DNA from: Desulfamplus sp.
GTDB taxonomy: Bacteria > Desulfobacterota > Desulfobacteria > Desulfobacterales > Desulfobacteraceae
Length of the DNA: 64,000 nucleotides
Assembly (NCBI GenBank): GCA_015231615.1
Contig: JADGBE010000006.1
Span: 1-64,000 of the forward strand
Reading direction: 5' to 3'
The position numbers and the translations under genes were made by a program. Each line of letters starts with the position of its first letter. The stretch's first letter is position 1. The notes under the pieces were generated by a model that was not told the origin of the DNA, ran no database searches, and was given only the letters and a program-made list of their open reading frames with translations. Of this stretch, positions 8,150 through 15,722 are shown in pieces.

Positions 8150-8577
8150 TGAAGATTTTTGCTGATACAGGGGCGTGGATTGCATTAGCAGATAAAAATG
8201 ACCAATATCATAATATCGCAAAAAAGGTATATGCTTCAATTCAGAAAGAAAATATTCCTATTGTCATAACAGATTATATTTTTGACGAAACAGTAACATG
8301 GCTACACTATAAAATTGGACATAAAATTGCCTGTAACTGGGGAAATAAGATACTTGGAAGTCATATGGTTGATATTATCAAAATCAGCGAGGAACAAATA
8401 AATCTTTCTTGGGAACTTTTCCAAAAATATGATGATCAGAAATTTAGTTTCACTGATTGTCTATCTTTTACAGTTATGAACCTGTTAGGCATAAATTTAG
8501 TTTTCACTTATGATTCTCATTTTTCAACAATGGGATTTAATATTATTGGCAAAAAAGATTCAGAAAGCTCTTTTTAA
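8149..8577 (+). CDS. PIN-domain ribonuclease toxin, VapC-like (locus 2)
   Basis: A 142-residue PIN protein with four acidic residues at expected places: D6 (FADTGAW), E47 (IFDETVTW), D103 (FSFTDCLS) and D122 (VFTYDSHF). This is the subgroup in which the second motif reads D-E-T, as in COG2402-type PIN proteins. It is an RNase toxin by family knowledge, with a tRNA or mRNA target unknown. It is coupled to the preceding small gene by TAATG and precedes selA by 43 bases. Confidence 0.85.
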   Translation: MKIFADTGAWIALADKNDQYHNIAKKVYASIQKENIPIVITDYIFDETVTWLHYKIGHKIACNWGNKILGSHMVDIIKISEEQINLSWELFQKYDDQKFSFTDCLSFTVMNLLGINLVFTYDSHFSTMGFNIIGKKDSESSF

Positions 8578-8620
8578 CCTAAGCCAGTATAACTCATTAC
8601 AAGACAAGTAAATTTAAAAA

Positions 8621-10078
8621 ATGACAAACAATAACATACAGACCCTTTTAAGAGAGATTCCCGGGGTTGATTCTCTTCTTGAAAAAATCAAAAATAGCCC
8701 TGATTTTAAAAATATTCCCCTTTCTGTAGTAAAATCTTCAATAAGAGAGGTCCTTGAGCGTATTAGAACAAGTATTTTGAACGGAGTTATTGGAGAAAAA
8801 GAGGTCTATTGTGATGCTATAAACGATAAAGTTATTCTCCACGAAAAGATTATTCAAGATGTTCTAATTTATGCCAAAGAGACAATAGCTCCAAGACTTG
8901 TTCCAACAATAAATGCAACTGGGGTTGTTTTGCATACAAATCTTGGAAGATCACTTTTATGCCAAGATGCTCTTGAGAGAATAAACCAGATTGCGGCGGG
9001 TTTTTCAAACCTTGAGTTTGATATAAAAAAAGGGAAACGTGGTGAGCGTTACAGTGCTATAGAACAGATTCTGTGTGAGTTGACTGGAGCTGAATCTGCC
9101 ATGGCTGTAAACAACAATGCAGGGGCGGTCTTTCTTTGTCTCAATACTTTAGCAAGAGATTGTGAGGTTGTTGTCTCGCGTGGGGAGCTTGTTGAAATTG
9201 GCGGCTCTTTTAGAATCCCTGATGTTATGGAAAAAAGTGGCTGTAAACTCAAAGAGGTTGGCACAACAAACAGAACTCATCTTCGCGATTATGAATCTGC
9301 AATAATTGACAAAACCGCCTTGCTTCTTAAAGTGCATACAAGCAACTACACAATTGAGGGCTTTACAGCAAGTGTGCCTCTGACTGAGCTTGCATTGCTT
9401 GGAAAAAAACATAATTTGCCTGTAATGGAAGATTTAGGCAGTGGTTCACTTATCGATCTCTCAAAATATGGTCTTGCCCGCGAACCAACTGTATCTGATG
9501 TGGTTTTATCAGGTGCTGATGTTGTAACATTCAGCGGAGACAAGCTACTTGGTGGTCCTCAAGCTGGGTTGATAGTTGGGCGTGCTGATGTAATTAAAAG
9601 GATAAAATCAAACCCTTTAACACGTGCTCTTAGAATTGATAAATTGACTCTTGCTGCATTGGAAGCAACTTTAAATCTTTATAGAGATGAGATGCAGGCG
9701 ATAAAAAAAATTCCAACATTAAGAATGTTGACCATGCCGTTTGATGAGACAGTTGAGAGAGCCAATAAACTTATTAATGATATTAATCTAAAGATAGAAA
9801 GCATGGGGATAGAAGATAGAGTAGTTGTTGGTTATGCAGACCTCTCTTCTCGAACAGGTGGAGGCTCTTATCCTGAATATTCAATACCAAGTAGATGTGT
9901 AACCATTGACCCAAAATCTATATCAGCATCGCTTCTTGAAAAAAAGATGCGTCTTTATAAGCCATCAATCATCGGTAGGATTGATAATAATAGGTTTATA
10001 GTCGATCCAAGAACCTTACAAAAAGGCGAAGATCAGATTATCTGTAATGCTCTTGCAGATATTTTAAATAGAGAATAA
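8621..10078 (+). CDS. selA: L-seryl-tRNA(Sec) selenium transferase
   Basis: A 485-residue fold-type I PLP enzyme that converts Ser-tRNA(Sec) to Sec-tRNA(Sec) using selenophosphate. The N-terminal helical domain contains IPGVDSLLE and NATGVVLHTNLGRS. The PLP lysine is K308 in SGDKLLGGPQAG, and the C-terminus is complete. It implies that the organism makes selenoproteins. selB, selC and selD are not in the window, and I saw no in-frame UGA gene here. It is followed after 15 bases by the TPR protein gene. Confidence 0.96.
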   Translation: MTNNNIQTLLREIPGVDSLLEKIKNSPDFKNIPLSVVKSSIREVLERIRTSILNGVIGEKEVYCDAINDKVILHEKIIQDVLIYAKETIAPRLVPTINATGVVLHTNLGRSLLCQDALERINQIAAGFSNLEFDIKKGKRGERYSAIEQILCELTGAESAMAVNNNAGAVFLCLNTLARDCEVVVSRGELVEIGGSFRIPDVMEKSGCKLKEVGTTNRTHLRDYESAIIDKTALLLKVHTSNYTIEGFTASVPLTELALLGKKHNLPVMEDLGSGSLIDLSKYGLAREPTVSDVVLSGADVVTFSGDKLLGGPQAGLIVGRADVIKRIKSNPLTRALRIDKLTLAALEATLNLYRDEMQAIKKIPTLRMLTMPFDETVERANKLINDINLKIESMGIEDRVVVGYADLSSRTGGGSYPEYSIPSRCVTIDPKSISASLLEKKMRLYKPSIIGRIDNNRFIVDPRTLQKGEDQIICNALADILNRE

Positions 10079-10093
10079 GAATTGGGAACTGAC

Positions 10094-11698
10094 ATGGAAC
10101 TTTTATACAAAGGCAGCAATTTCTCTTCCAAAGAAATTTCATTTATGAAATCTGGCTCTGATGCCATCTATCACTCTGATTTTACACCAAATCAATATAT
10201 CTCAGATTTTCTTAACTCCTCAGACCCTCCTAATCTTCCTGACTCTCTTATTGAAAAAAATGATGAGCTTAATAATCAATGGTTAGTCCAATTTAATTTG
10301 TTTACTAAAGAGATATTACAGACTCCTGACAGACCTTTTACATGCTTTGTAATCAAATTTGAATTTCCAGATATGTCTGCAAAAATAAAAAACAAGAAAG
10401 AGACTTTAGCCCATGCACTTAATGCCTCAATAATAGATGAAGGTGGCATTTGGCAGTGGCTATCTGAATCAACATTGATAATTGTGTTATGGGGAGATGA
10501 TCCTGTTCAGGCAGAAGAGACAATCAAAGATTTTATAAAATTTACAGATATAACACTTAAAATTCCATGTTATGTAGGGGCGGCAGTTTTTCCTTTTATG
10601 GATTTTGATCCTTCAACTATTGTGTGTAGTGCCGTAAAAGCTCTTGATCACGCTGCATTTTTTGCTCCAAATTCTCTTATTTTTTTTGATGATATTACCC
10701 AAAATATCTACGGCGATAGGTTATATCAGCTTGGAAGATTAGAAGATGCTGCAAAAGAGTATGAACAAGGTCTTAAAATTAAAGGAGATAACTTAAATAT
10801 CCTTAACAGTCTCGGAGTATGCTACAGCTTAATGAACAGACTTGATCTTGCAAGAGAACAGTTTGAAAAAGCTATTATCAAATATAGTGAGCTTGAATAT
10901 GGATATAAAGAGTCTGAACATGAGCTGCCTAAAATAGGAGTAGATGGTAGTGAATCATCTAAAACTGATGATAACTATTTCATGTTTCTCTATAACGCTG
11001 CCTTAACATGCAATCTTATGGGCGATATTGAAAATGGAATTGCCTATATTAATAAGGCTACAGCCATCAATAAAGGCTTCTTTGAAACAGAATTAACTGC
11101 TGGAATTTTATTTTTCAAAGTTAGTATAAAAAACGGTGAGTTAAAAAATAAGCAGATGGCTGATCAAGCATTAATTCATATAAACAATGCAGTTAAACTT
11201 AACCCAGAATCAGCAATAGCACACAGGTTACTTGGAGAGCTTTATTTAGAGACAAATCAGCCTTCAAAAGCTGTTAATGAGTATAAGCTGGCATTAAAAA
11301 TAAATCCTTATGATGCAAGTTCTATGTCAGGACTTGCAAGGTCATTTGAGATTCAGAATAAAAATCTTGATATTGCCCTTAACCTTGCCATTCACAGCCT
11401 TGAGATCGCACCTGATAACCCATATTTTAGAACCCGTCTTGCAAAAATATATCTTAAAAAAGGAAAATACGATTTTGCAGATATTGAATTTTCAACAGCA
11501 GAGAGACAATTTAAAGCAGCAAATATCTATCTAAACAAAGATGATTGTAAAGATACAAACAGCCCATTGGCTTTTAGCTCAACAACAATTGGGACAGAAG
11601 AGGATATAGAGATAGTTAAAGAGATTGTAGAGATAGATAATATGTTTGAATATAGCGATGATGCCAAATCAGAAGAACCCAGAAAGAAATCAGCATAA
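10094..11698 (+). CDS. TPR protein with an N-terminal degenerate GGDEF/cyclase-like domain
   Basis: About 534 residues. Residues ~75-200 look like a nucleotidyl-cyclase fold without catalytic motifs: FTCFVIKFEF, then VGAAVFPFMDFDPSTI and KALDHAAFFAPNSLIFFD, where GGDEF domains have GIA...A..AL..AK. Residues ~215-460 hold several TPR units (for example LYQLGRLEDAAKEYEQGL and LGELYLETNQPSKAVNEY). The tail is acidic. It is predicted cytoplasmic, with no signal peptide. TTG at 10082 is an alternative start, but ATG at 10094 is preferred. Function is unknown; a scaffold role is an inference. It sits between selA and gmhA in a same-strand cluster. Confidence 0.75.
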   Translation: MELLYKGSNFSSKEISFMKSGSDAIYHSDFTPNQYISDFLNSSDPPNLPDSLIEKNDELNNQWLVQFNLFTKEILQTPDRPFTCFVIKFEFPDMSAKIKNKKETLAHALNASIIDEGGIWQWLSESTLIIVLWGDDPVQAEETIKDFIKFTDITLKIPCYVGAAVFPFMDFDPSTIVCSAVKALDHAAFFAPNSLIFFDDITQNIYGDRLYQLGRLEDAAKEYEQGLKIKGDNLNILNSLGVCYSLMNRLDLAREQFEKAIIKYSELEYGYKESEHELPKIGVDGSESSKTDDNYFMFLYNAALTCNLMGDIENGIAYINKATAINKGFFETELTAGILFFKVSIKNGELKNKQMADQALIHINNAVKLNPESAIAHRLLGELYLETNQPSKAVNEYKLALKINPYDASSMSGLARSFEIQNKNLDIALNLAIHSLEIAPDNPYFRTRLAKIYLKKGKYDFADIEFSTAERQFKAANIYLNKDDCKDTNSPLAFSSTTIGTEEDIEIVKEIVEIDNMFEYSDDAKSEEPRKKSA

Positions 11699-11707
11699 AA
11701 GGAATTG

Positions 11708-12301
11708 ATGGACACAGCACAATTAATACTTGAGACTCTTAATGAGAGTATCAAGGTAAAACAAGATTTTATAAGTAGCCATGTTGCACAGATTCAGAGC
11801 TGTGTAAATCTCATAGTTGAAACACTCAAAAACGGAAACAAACTTCTAATTTTTGGCAATGGAGGAAGTGCCGCAGATGCCCAACATTTTGCAGCAGAGT
11901 TTGTGAATCGATTTCAGATAGAGCGTCCTCCTCTTGCAGCACTTGCCTTGACTACCGATACATCGATCATCACAAGCATTGGCAACGACTACTCTTTTGA
12001 TGACATTTTTCTCAAACAGGTTCAAGCACTTGGCAAAAAAGGCGATATTGCGGTCTGCATTACAACAAGCGGAAATTCACCAAATGTAATTAAAGCTGCA
12101 ACAGAGGCAAAGGCAATGGGTCTGAAAATTGTCGGTTTTTCAGGAAATAGGGGGCAACTTAAAGAAATTTCAGATATTGCCTTTTGTGTGAATTGTGAGG
12201 TTACAGCAAGGATTCAGGAATCGCACATTACGCTTATACATATTTTGTGTGATTTGACGGAGAGGAAATTACAATGTCAGAAAGATACAAAATCATTATA
12301 G
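11708..12301 (+). CDS. gmhA: Phosphoheptose isomerase (SIS domain)
   Basis: A 197-residue GmhA. The SIS-domain motifs are FGNGGSAADAQHFAAEFVNRF, TDTSIITSIGNDYSFDDIF and ITTSGNSPNV, with the C-terminal catalytic stretch ESHITLIHILCDLTE. It converts sedoheptulose 7-phosphate to D-glycero-D-manno-heptose 7-phosphate for LPS core synthesis, consistent with a Gram-negative envelope. TTG at 11705 is too close to the AAAAGGA ribosome-binding site, so ATG at 11708 is used. A paralogous SIS role (DiaA-type) is less likely given the conserved catalytic residues. Confidence 0.9.
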   Translation: MDTAQLILETLNESIKVKQDFISSHVAQIQSCVNLIVETLKNGNKLLIFGNGGSAADAQHFAAEFVNRFQIERPPLAALALTTDTSIITSIGNDYSFDDIFLKQVQALGKKGDIAVCITTSGNSPNVIKAATEAKAMGLKIVGFSGNRGQLKEISDIAFCVNCEVTARIQESHITLIHILCDLTERKLQCQKDTKSL

Positions 12302-12334
12302 CTTTTCAGATTAAATTTTAGAAAGAGGAACAAA

Positions 12335-12577
12335 ATGCCTATATACGAATACAGATGTAAAACTTGCGGTAATAACTTTGAAAAATTAGTAATTGGAAGC
12401 GATATCCCATCATGTCCAGCGTGCCACAGTAATGACCTTAATAAATTGATGTCTGCGTGTGGTTTTATATCTATCACACCATCAGGTGCTGCTGGTGCTG
12501 TTCAAACAAAAACATCGGCTGGCACATCATGCAGTGGATGTTCAGCAACAAGTTGTGGGACTTGTGGAAGTAAATAA
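12335..12577 (+). CDS. FmdB-family zinc-ribbon protein
   Basis: An 80-residue protein opening with MPIYEYRCKTCGNNFE and PSCPACHS, the paired CxxC zinc ribbon of the FmdB regulatory-protein family. The tail is a Ser/Cys/Gly-rich segment with four further Cys (CSGC...CGTC), common in anaerobe versions. GAGGAAC precedes ATG. The molecular role of the family is not well established. The stop is four bases from hemC, suggesting co-transcription. Confidence 0.85.
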   Translation: MPIYEYRCKTCGNNFEKLVIGSDIPSCPACHSNDLNKLMSACGFISITPSGAAGAVQTKTSAGTSCSGCSATSCGTCGSK

Positions 12578-12581
12578 AACA

Positions 12582-13589
12582 ATGACAAAAATAATTAAAA
12601 TAGGCACAAGAGGTAGTCAGCTTGCACTTTGGCAGGCAAATTGGGCGAAATCCCAAATTGAGCAGATATTTCAAAATAATATCTCTATTGAAATTGTAAA
12701 AATAAAAACCACAGGCGACCAGATAACTGACCGCCCTTTATCAATGGTTGGTGGAAAGGGGCTTTTTGTCAAAGAGATTGAACAGCAGCTTCTTGATGGA
12801 CAGATTGATATTGCAGTCCACAGCATGAAAGATATGCCGGCAGATTTGCCAGATGGCTTGACTATTGGTGCAATTCCAGTAAGAGCAAATCCATTTGACG
12901 TTATTATATCAAGAGACAACATTCCATTGAATGATTTGCCAGCAGGCTCACGGATTGGCACAAGTAGCTTAAGACGTGCATCTCAAATAAAACATATTCG
13001 CCCAGATATTAACCCTATTTCAATACGTGGTAATTTAGATACACGACTTAGAAAATTGGATACAGGTGAATATGACGCAATTATTCTTGCTGCTGCGGGT
13101 CTCATCAGGCTTGGAATGGCTGATAGAATCACCCAATATCTTGATGAAAATACGATGGTGCCAGCAGTGGGGCAGGGTGCTTTGTGTATTGAATCTCGTC
13201 AGATTCATGCTCAATCTGAGCAACACGATCTCTTAATTTCCAAGATTATGGCAAAACTTGATGATCTATCAACACGAATTCCAGTTGAGGCAGAGAGAGC
13301 TTTTTTGAAAAAAATGGAAGGAAGTTGTCATATACCAGTGGCGTGTTTTGGCAGATTGCTCAAATTGGCTGATTCTCAGCCTATGTCAGCCACAAATCAA
13401 CTGGTTTTAACAGGGCTGGTAGCATCTGAAGATGGTCTAAAAATCATAAAAGAAACCTTAACGTCGCCATTGGAAATTTTAGGGAACAACGAGCGTTGTT
13501 CCCTACTATCTTCTGAAAAAATCGGAATGGAGCTTGCTGATCTGCTGCTGACAAAAGGTGCAAAAAAAATACTTGAAAGTTTAAAATAG
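12582..13589 (+). CDS. hemC: Porphobilinogen deaminase (hydroxymethylbilane synthase)
   Basis: About 335 residues. KIGTRGSQLALWQA opens the protein. MKDMPADLPDGL, GTSSLRRASQI, RGNLDTRL and VGQGALCIE follow, with the dipyrromethane-cofactor Cys249 in GSCHIPVACFG. It polymerises four porphobilinogen units for heme, siroheme and cobamide synthesis. The frame extends upstream to 12459, but that part overlaps fmdB and is not HemC-like. Near the C-terminus about eleven extra residues (LEILGNNERCSLL region) correspond to a perfect DNA palindrome at 13480-13505. It clusters with cobA-hemD. Confidence 0.96.
   Translation: MTKIIKIGTRGSQLALWQANWAKSQIEQIFQNNISIEIVKIKTTGDQITDRPLSMVGGKGLFVKEIEQQLLDGQIDIAVHSMKDMPADLPDGLTIGAIPVRANPFDVIISRDNIPLNDLPAGSRIGTSSLRRASQIKHIRPDINPISIRGNLDTRLRKLDTGEYDAIILAAAGLIRLGMADRITQYLDENTMVPAVGQGALCIESRQIHAQSEQHDLLISKIMAKLDDLSTRIPVEAERAFLKKMEGSCHIPVACFGRLLKLADSQPMSATNQLVLTGLVASEDGLKIIKETLTSPLEILGNNERCSLLSSEKIGMELADLLLTKGAKKILESLK
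13480..13505. repeat. Perfect inverted repeat inserted in frame in hemC
   Basis: TAGGGAACAACG, a two-base spacer (AG) and the exact complement CGTTGTTCCCTA. It lies within coding sequence and matches the place where this HemC is longer than the E. coli protein. Confidence 0.85.
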
Positions 13590-13661
13590 GAGCTTAAACA
13601 AGCCGATATTTATCAAATTTGGTTCGTAACATGATTGAATAGTTATTAAAAGAGGTGGTTT

Positions 13662-13835
13662 ATGGCGTTACCAATTGCATCAACTCCAATATTGAGTGGT
13701 GAAGAAGCAGAAGATTTTGACAGGAAAATTTTAGAAGGGCTTAAAAAGCCTGTCTATCCTGTTCCAACTCCTAAATTAGACAATGCTAAAAGATTGATAA
13801 AAGAATATGCAGACAAACTTAAGAAACAATGTTGA
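13662..13835 (+). CDS. 57-residue protein of unknown function
   Basis: MALPIASTPILSGEEAEDFD opens a short charged protein ending in a Lys-rich helix (LIKEYADKLKKQC). AAGAGGTGG lies a few bases upstream of ATG. The MALPIA-type start with a downstream acidic helix resembles small proteins often seen beside toxin-like genes, but no partner gene is present here. It lies between hemC and cobA-hemD. It could be an orphan antitoxin; that is a guess. Confidence 0.6.
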   Translation: MALPIASTPILSGEEAEDFDRKILEGLKKPVYPVPTPKLDNAKRLIKEYADKLKKQC

Positions 13836-13900
13836 ATATAAAAACTTACTCCTAATAATAATTTATAATCCATAAACAGTTTTGTGGAGATTAGAAAAAA

Positions 13901-15541
13901 TTGACAAATATTAAAAAAGGCAAAGTATATCTTATTGGTGCGGGTCCAGGAGACCCACAACTTATTACAATCAAGGGAATGGAGTGCATTAAAAAAGCTG
14001 ATGTTGTTGTCTATGACTACCTTGCAGCCCCTGCCTTGCTAAAATATGCTCGAAAAGATACTCAAATTATCTATGTGGGAAAAAAGGGTGGTGATCACAC
14101 CATGTCCCAAGAGAAGATAAATCAACTTTTAGTAGATAAGGGCAAACAGGGGCTTGTAGTATCACGGCTCAAAGGTGGTGATCCCTTTATTTTTGGCAGA
14201 GGCGGAGAAGAGGCAGAGGCTCTTATTGATGCGGATGTTTTGTTTGAAGTGGTGCCAGGTGTTACATCAGCAGTTGCAGCCCCAGCTTATGCAGGTATCC
14301 CTCTTACTCACAGAGATTACACATCTTCAGTATCGCTCATTACAGGACACGAAGACCCGCTAAAAGATGAGAGTTCTATCAGATGGGATACCCTTGCAAA
14401 GAGTGGCAGCACGCTTGTATTTTTTATGGGTGTTAAAAATCTTCCAAATATTTGCGAAAAACTGATTGAAAATGGAAAGTCGCCAGATACACCAGTTGCT
14501 TTGGTAAGATGGGGAACAACACCAAAACAGCAGACTGTTAGTGGAACTCTTGCCAATATCGTTGAAAGAGTTGCTAAAGCAAAACTTAAACCACCATCAT
14601 TGATTGTGGTTGGTGAGGTTGTCTCTTTACGCGAAAAGATGAAATGGTTTGAAAATCGTCCATTTCATGGCAAACGGATTGTCGTAACAAGGGCAAGAGA
14701 ACAGGCAAGCGATTTAGTTGCAGCACTTACAGAGCTTGGGGCAGAGTGTATTGAGATTCCAACAATTAAAGTTATGCCTCCTTCTGATAACACCCCTCTT
14801 GAGATGGCAATAGAAAATATTAACACCTATGACTGGCTTATATTTACAAGCGTTAATGGAGTAAAATTCTTTTTTGATACTTTGTTTAGATTGGGTAAAG
14901 ATGTCAGAATTTTAGGGCATCTTCAATTTGCATGTATAGGTCCTGTTACTAAAGAAGAATTAAAAAGTCATGGGATTATTTGCGATGTTTTACCTGAGAG
15001 CTATAGAGCAGAGTCAATTGTTGATGCTTTTCAAGGTTTAAATAATCAAGGAGGTAATGGTAAGAGCGAGTCTGCTGATATTGAGAATGAGAATATTGAG
15101 AGCAGAAAGATAGATATTAAGGGTAAACGGATTTTGCTTCCAAGGGCAAAAGAGGCAAGGTCAGTGCTTCCAGAGGAGCTTACTAAAATGGGTGCTGTTA
15201 TTGATGAAGTTACAACATATATCACAGAACAGGTTACAGACGCAAAAGATGAGCTTCTAACGCTTCTTGAAAATGCCAACACCGATAAAACAAAAGAGAA
15301 CAATGACAATGCAGGTATTGATATTGTTACCTTTACAAGCTCATCAACTGTGAAGAATTTTAAAGCACTTTTGCCGCAAGATAAGTTTTCTGAGCTTATG
15401 AAAGGCGTAACTGTTGCCTGCATCGGTCCCATAACTGCTGATACAGCAATAGCAGAAGGCTTTAAACCCAATATTATTGCCACAGAATACACAATACCCG
15501 GACTTGTTAATGCGATGGTTGAGGCTATCAAGAACAATTAG
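13901..15541 (+). CDS. Uroporphyrinogen-III C-methyltransferase / uroporphyrinogen-III synthase fusion
   Basis: A 546-residue bifunctional protein. Residues ~5-250 are Cob[51 protein letters not shown] and [21 protein letters not shown], which bind SAM. Residues ~255-540 are HemD ([38 protein letters not shown]). It cyclises hydroxymethylbilane from HemC and methylates C2 and C7 to precorrin-2. The fusion is common in Desulfobacterota and Firmicutes. Two hydrophilic low-complexity inserts lie in the HemD half (about 385-402 and 463-472). TTG start at 13901 is supported by GTGGAGA upstream. Confidence 0.94.
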   Translation: MTNIKKGKVYLIGAGPGDPQLITIKGMECIKKADVVVYDYLAAPALLKYARKDTQIIYVGKKGGDHTMSQEKINQLLVDKGKQGLVVSRLKGGDPFIFGRGGEEAEALIDADVLFEVVPGVTSAVAAPAYAGIPLTHRDYTSSVSLITGHEDPLKDESSIRWDTLAKSGSTLVFFMGVKNLPNICEKLIENGKSPDTPVALVRWGTTPKQQTVSGTLANIVERVAKAKLKPPSLIVVGEVVSLREKMKWFENRPFHGKRIVVTRAREQASDLVAALTELGAECIEIPTIKVMPPSDNTPLEMAIENINTYDWLIFTSVNGVKFFFDTLFRLGKDVRILGHLQFACIGPVTKEELKSHGIICDVLPESYRAESIVDAFQGLNNQGGNGKSESADIENENIESRKIDIKGKRILLPRAKEARSVLPEELTKMGAVIDEVTTYITEQVTDAKDELLTLLENANTDKTKENNDNAGIDIVTFTSSSTVKNFKALLPQDKFSELMKGVTVACIGPITADTAIAEGFKPNIIATEYTIPGLVNAMVEAIKNN

Positions 15542-15568
15542 ATATTGCGATGAAATATCTAATTTTAT
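15538..15568 (+). terminator. Terminator after cobA-hemD
   Basis: A 9-bp perfect stem (TTAGATATT / AATATCTAA) with a 7-base loop overlaps the stop codon and is followed by TTTTAT. Confidence 0.65.
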
Positions 15569-15606
15569 AATGTTCAATGTCATAAATTTAATTTGCATTC
15601 AATCCT

Positions 15607-15692
15607 TCGCCGCAGGCTAAAGCCATCGGCGAGATGTGCAAGTCCTCTTAAGAGGACTTCAATAAAGTTAGCCCATAGCTTTAGCTTAGGGC
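15607..15692. repeat. Cluster of three hairpins between cobA-hemD and the restriction-modification gene
   Basis: Three palindromes follow each other. First, TCGCCG/CGGCGA encloses GGCT/AGCC (15607-15632). Second is the perfect 20-bp palindrome AAGTCCTCTTAAGAGGACTT (15640-15659). Third is GCCCATAGCT/AGCTTAGGGC (15671-15692). The first and third share a GCTAAAGC-type core in opposite orientation. They may be REP-like elements or a control region of the downstream gene. Confidence 0.75.
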
Positions 15693-15722
15693 GATAAATG
15701 AAATCAAAAAAAGTAATTCCTT

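Noticed and set aside
8621-10078. A selenoprotein gene near selA
   Set aside because: I saw no ORF with an in-frame TGA flanked by conserved coding sequence in the neighbourhood.
12459-12581. N-terminal extension of hemC
   Set aside because: The 41 extra codons overlap fmdB in another frame and do not resemble HemC; ATG 12582 fits the family start.
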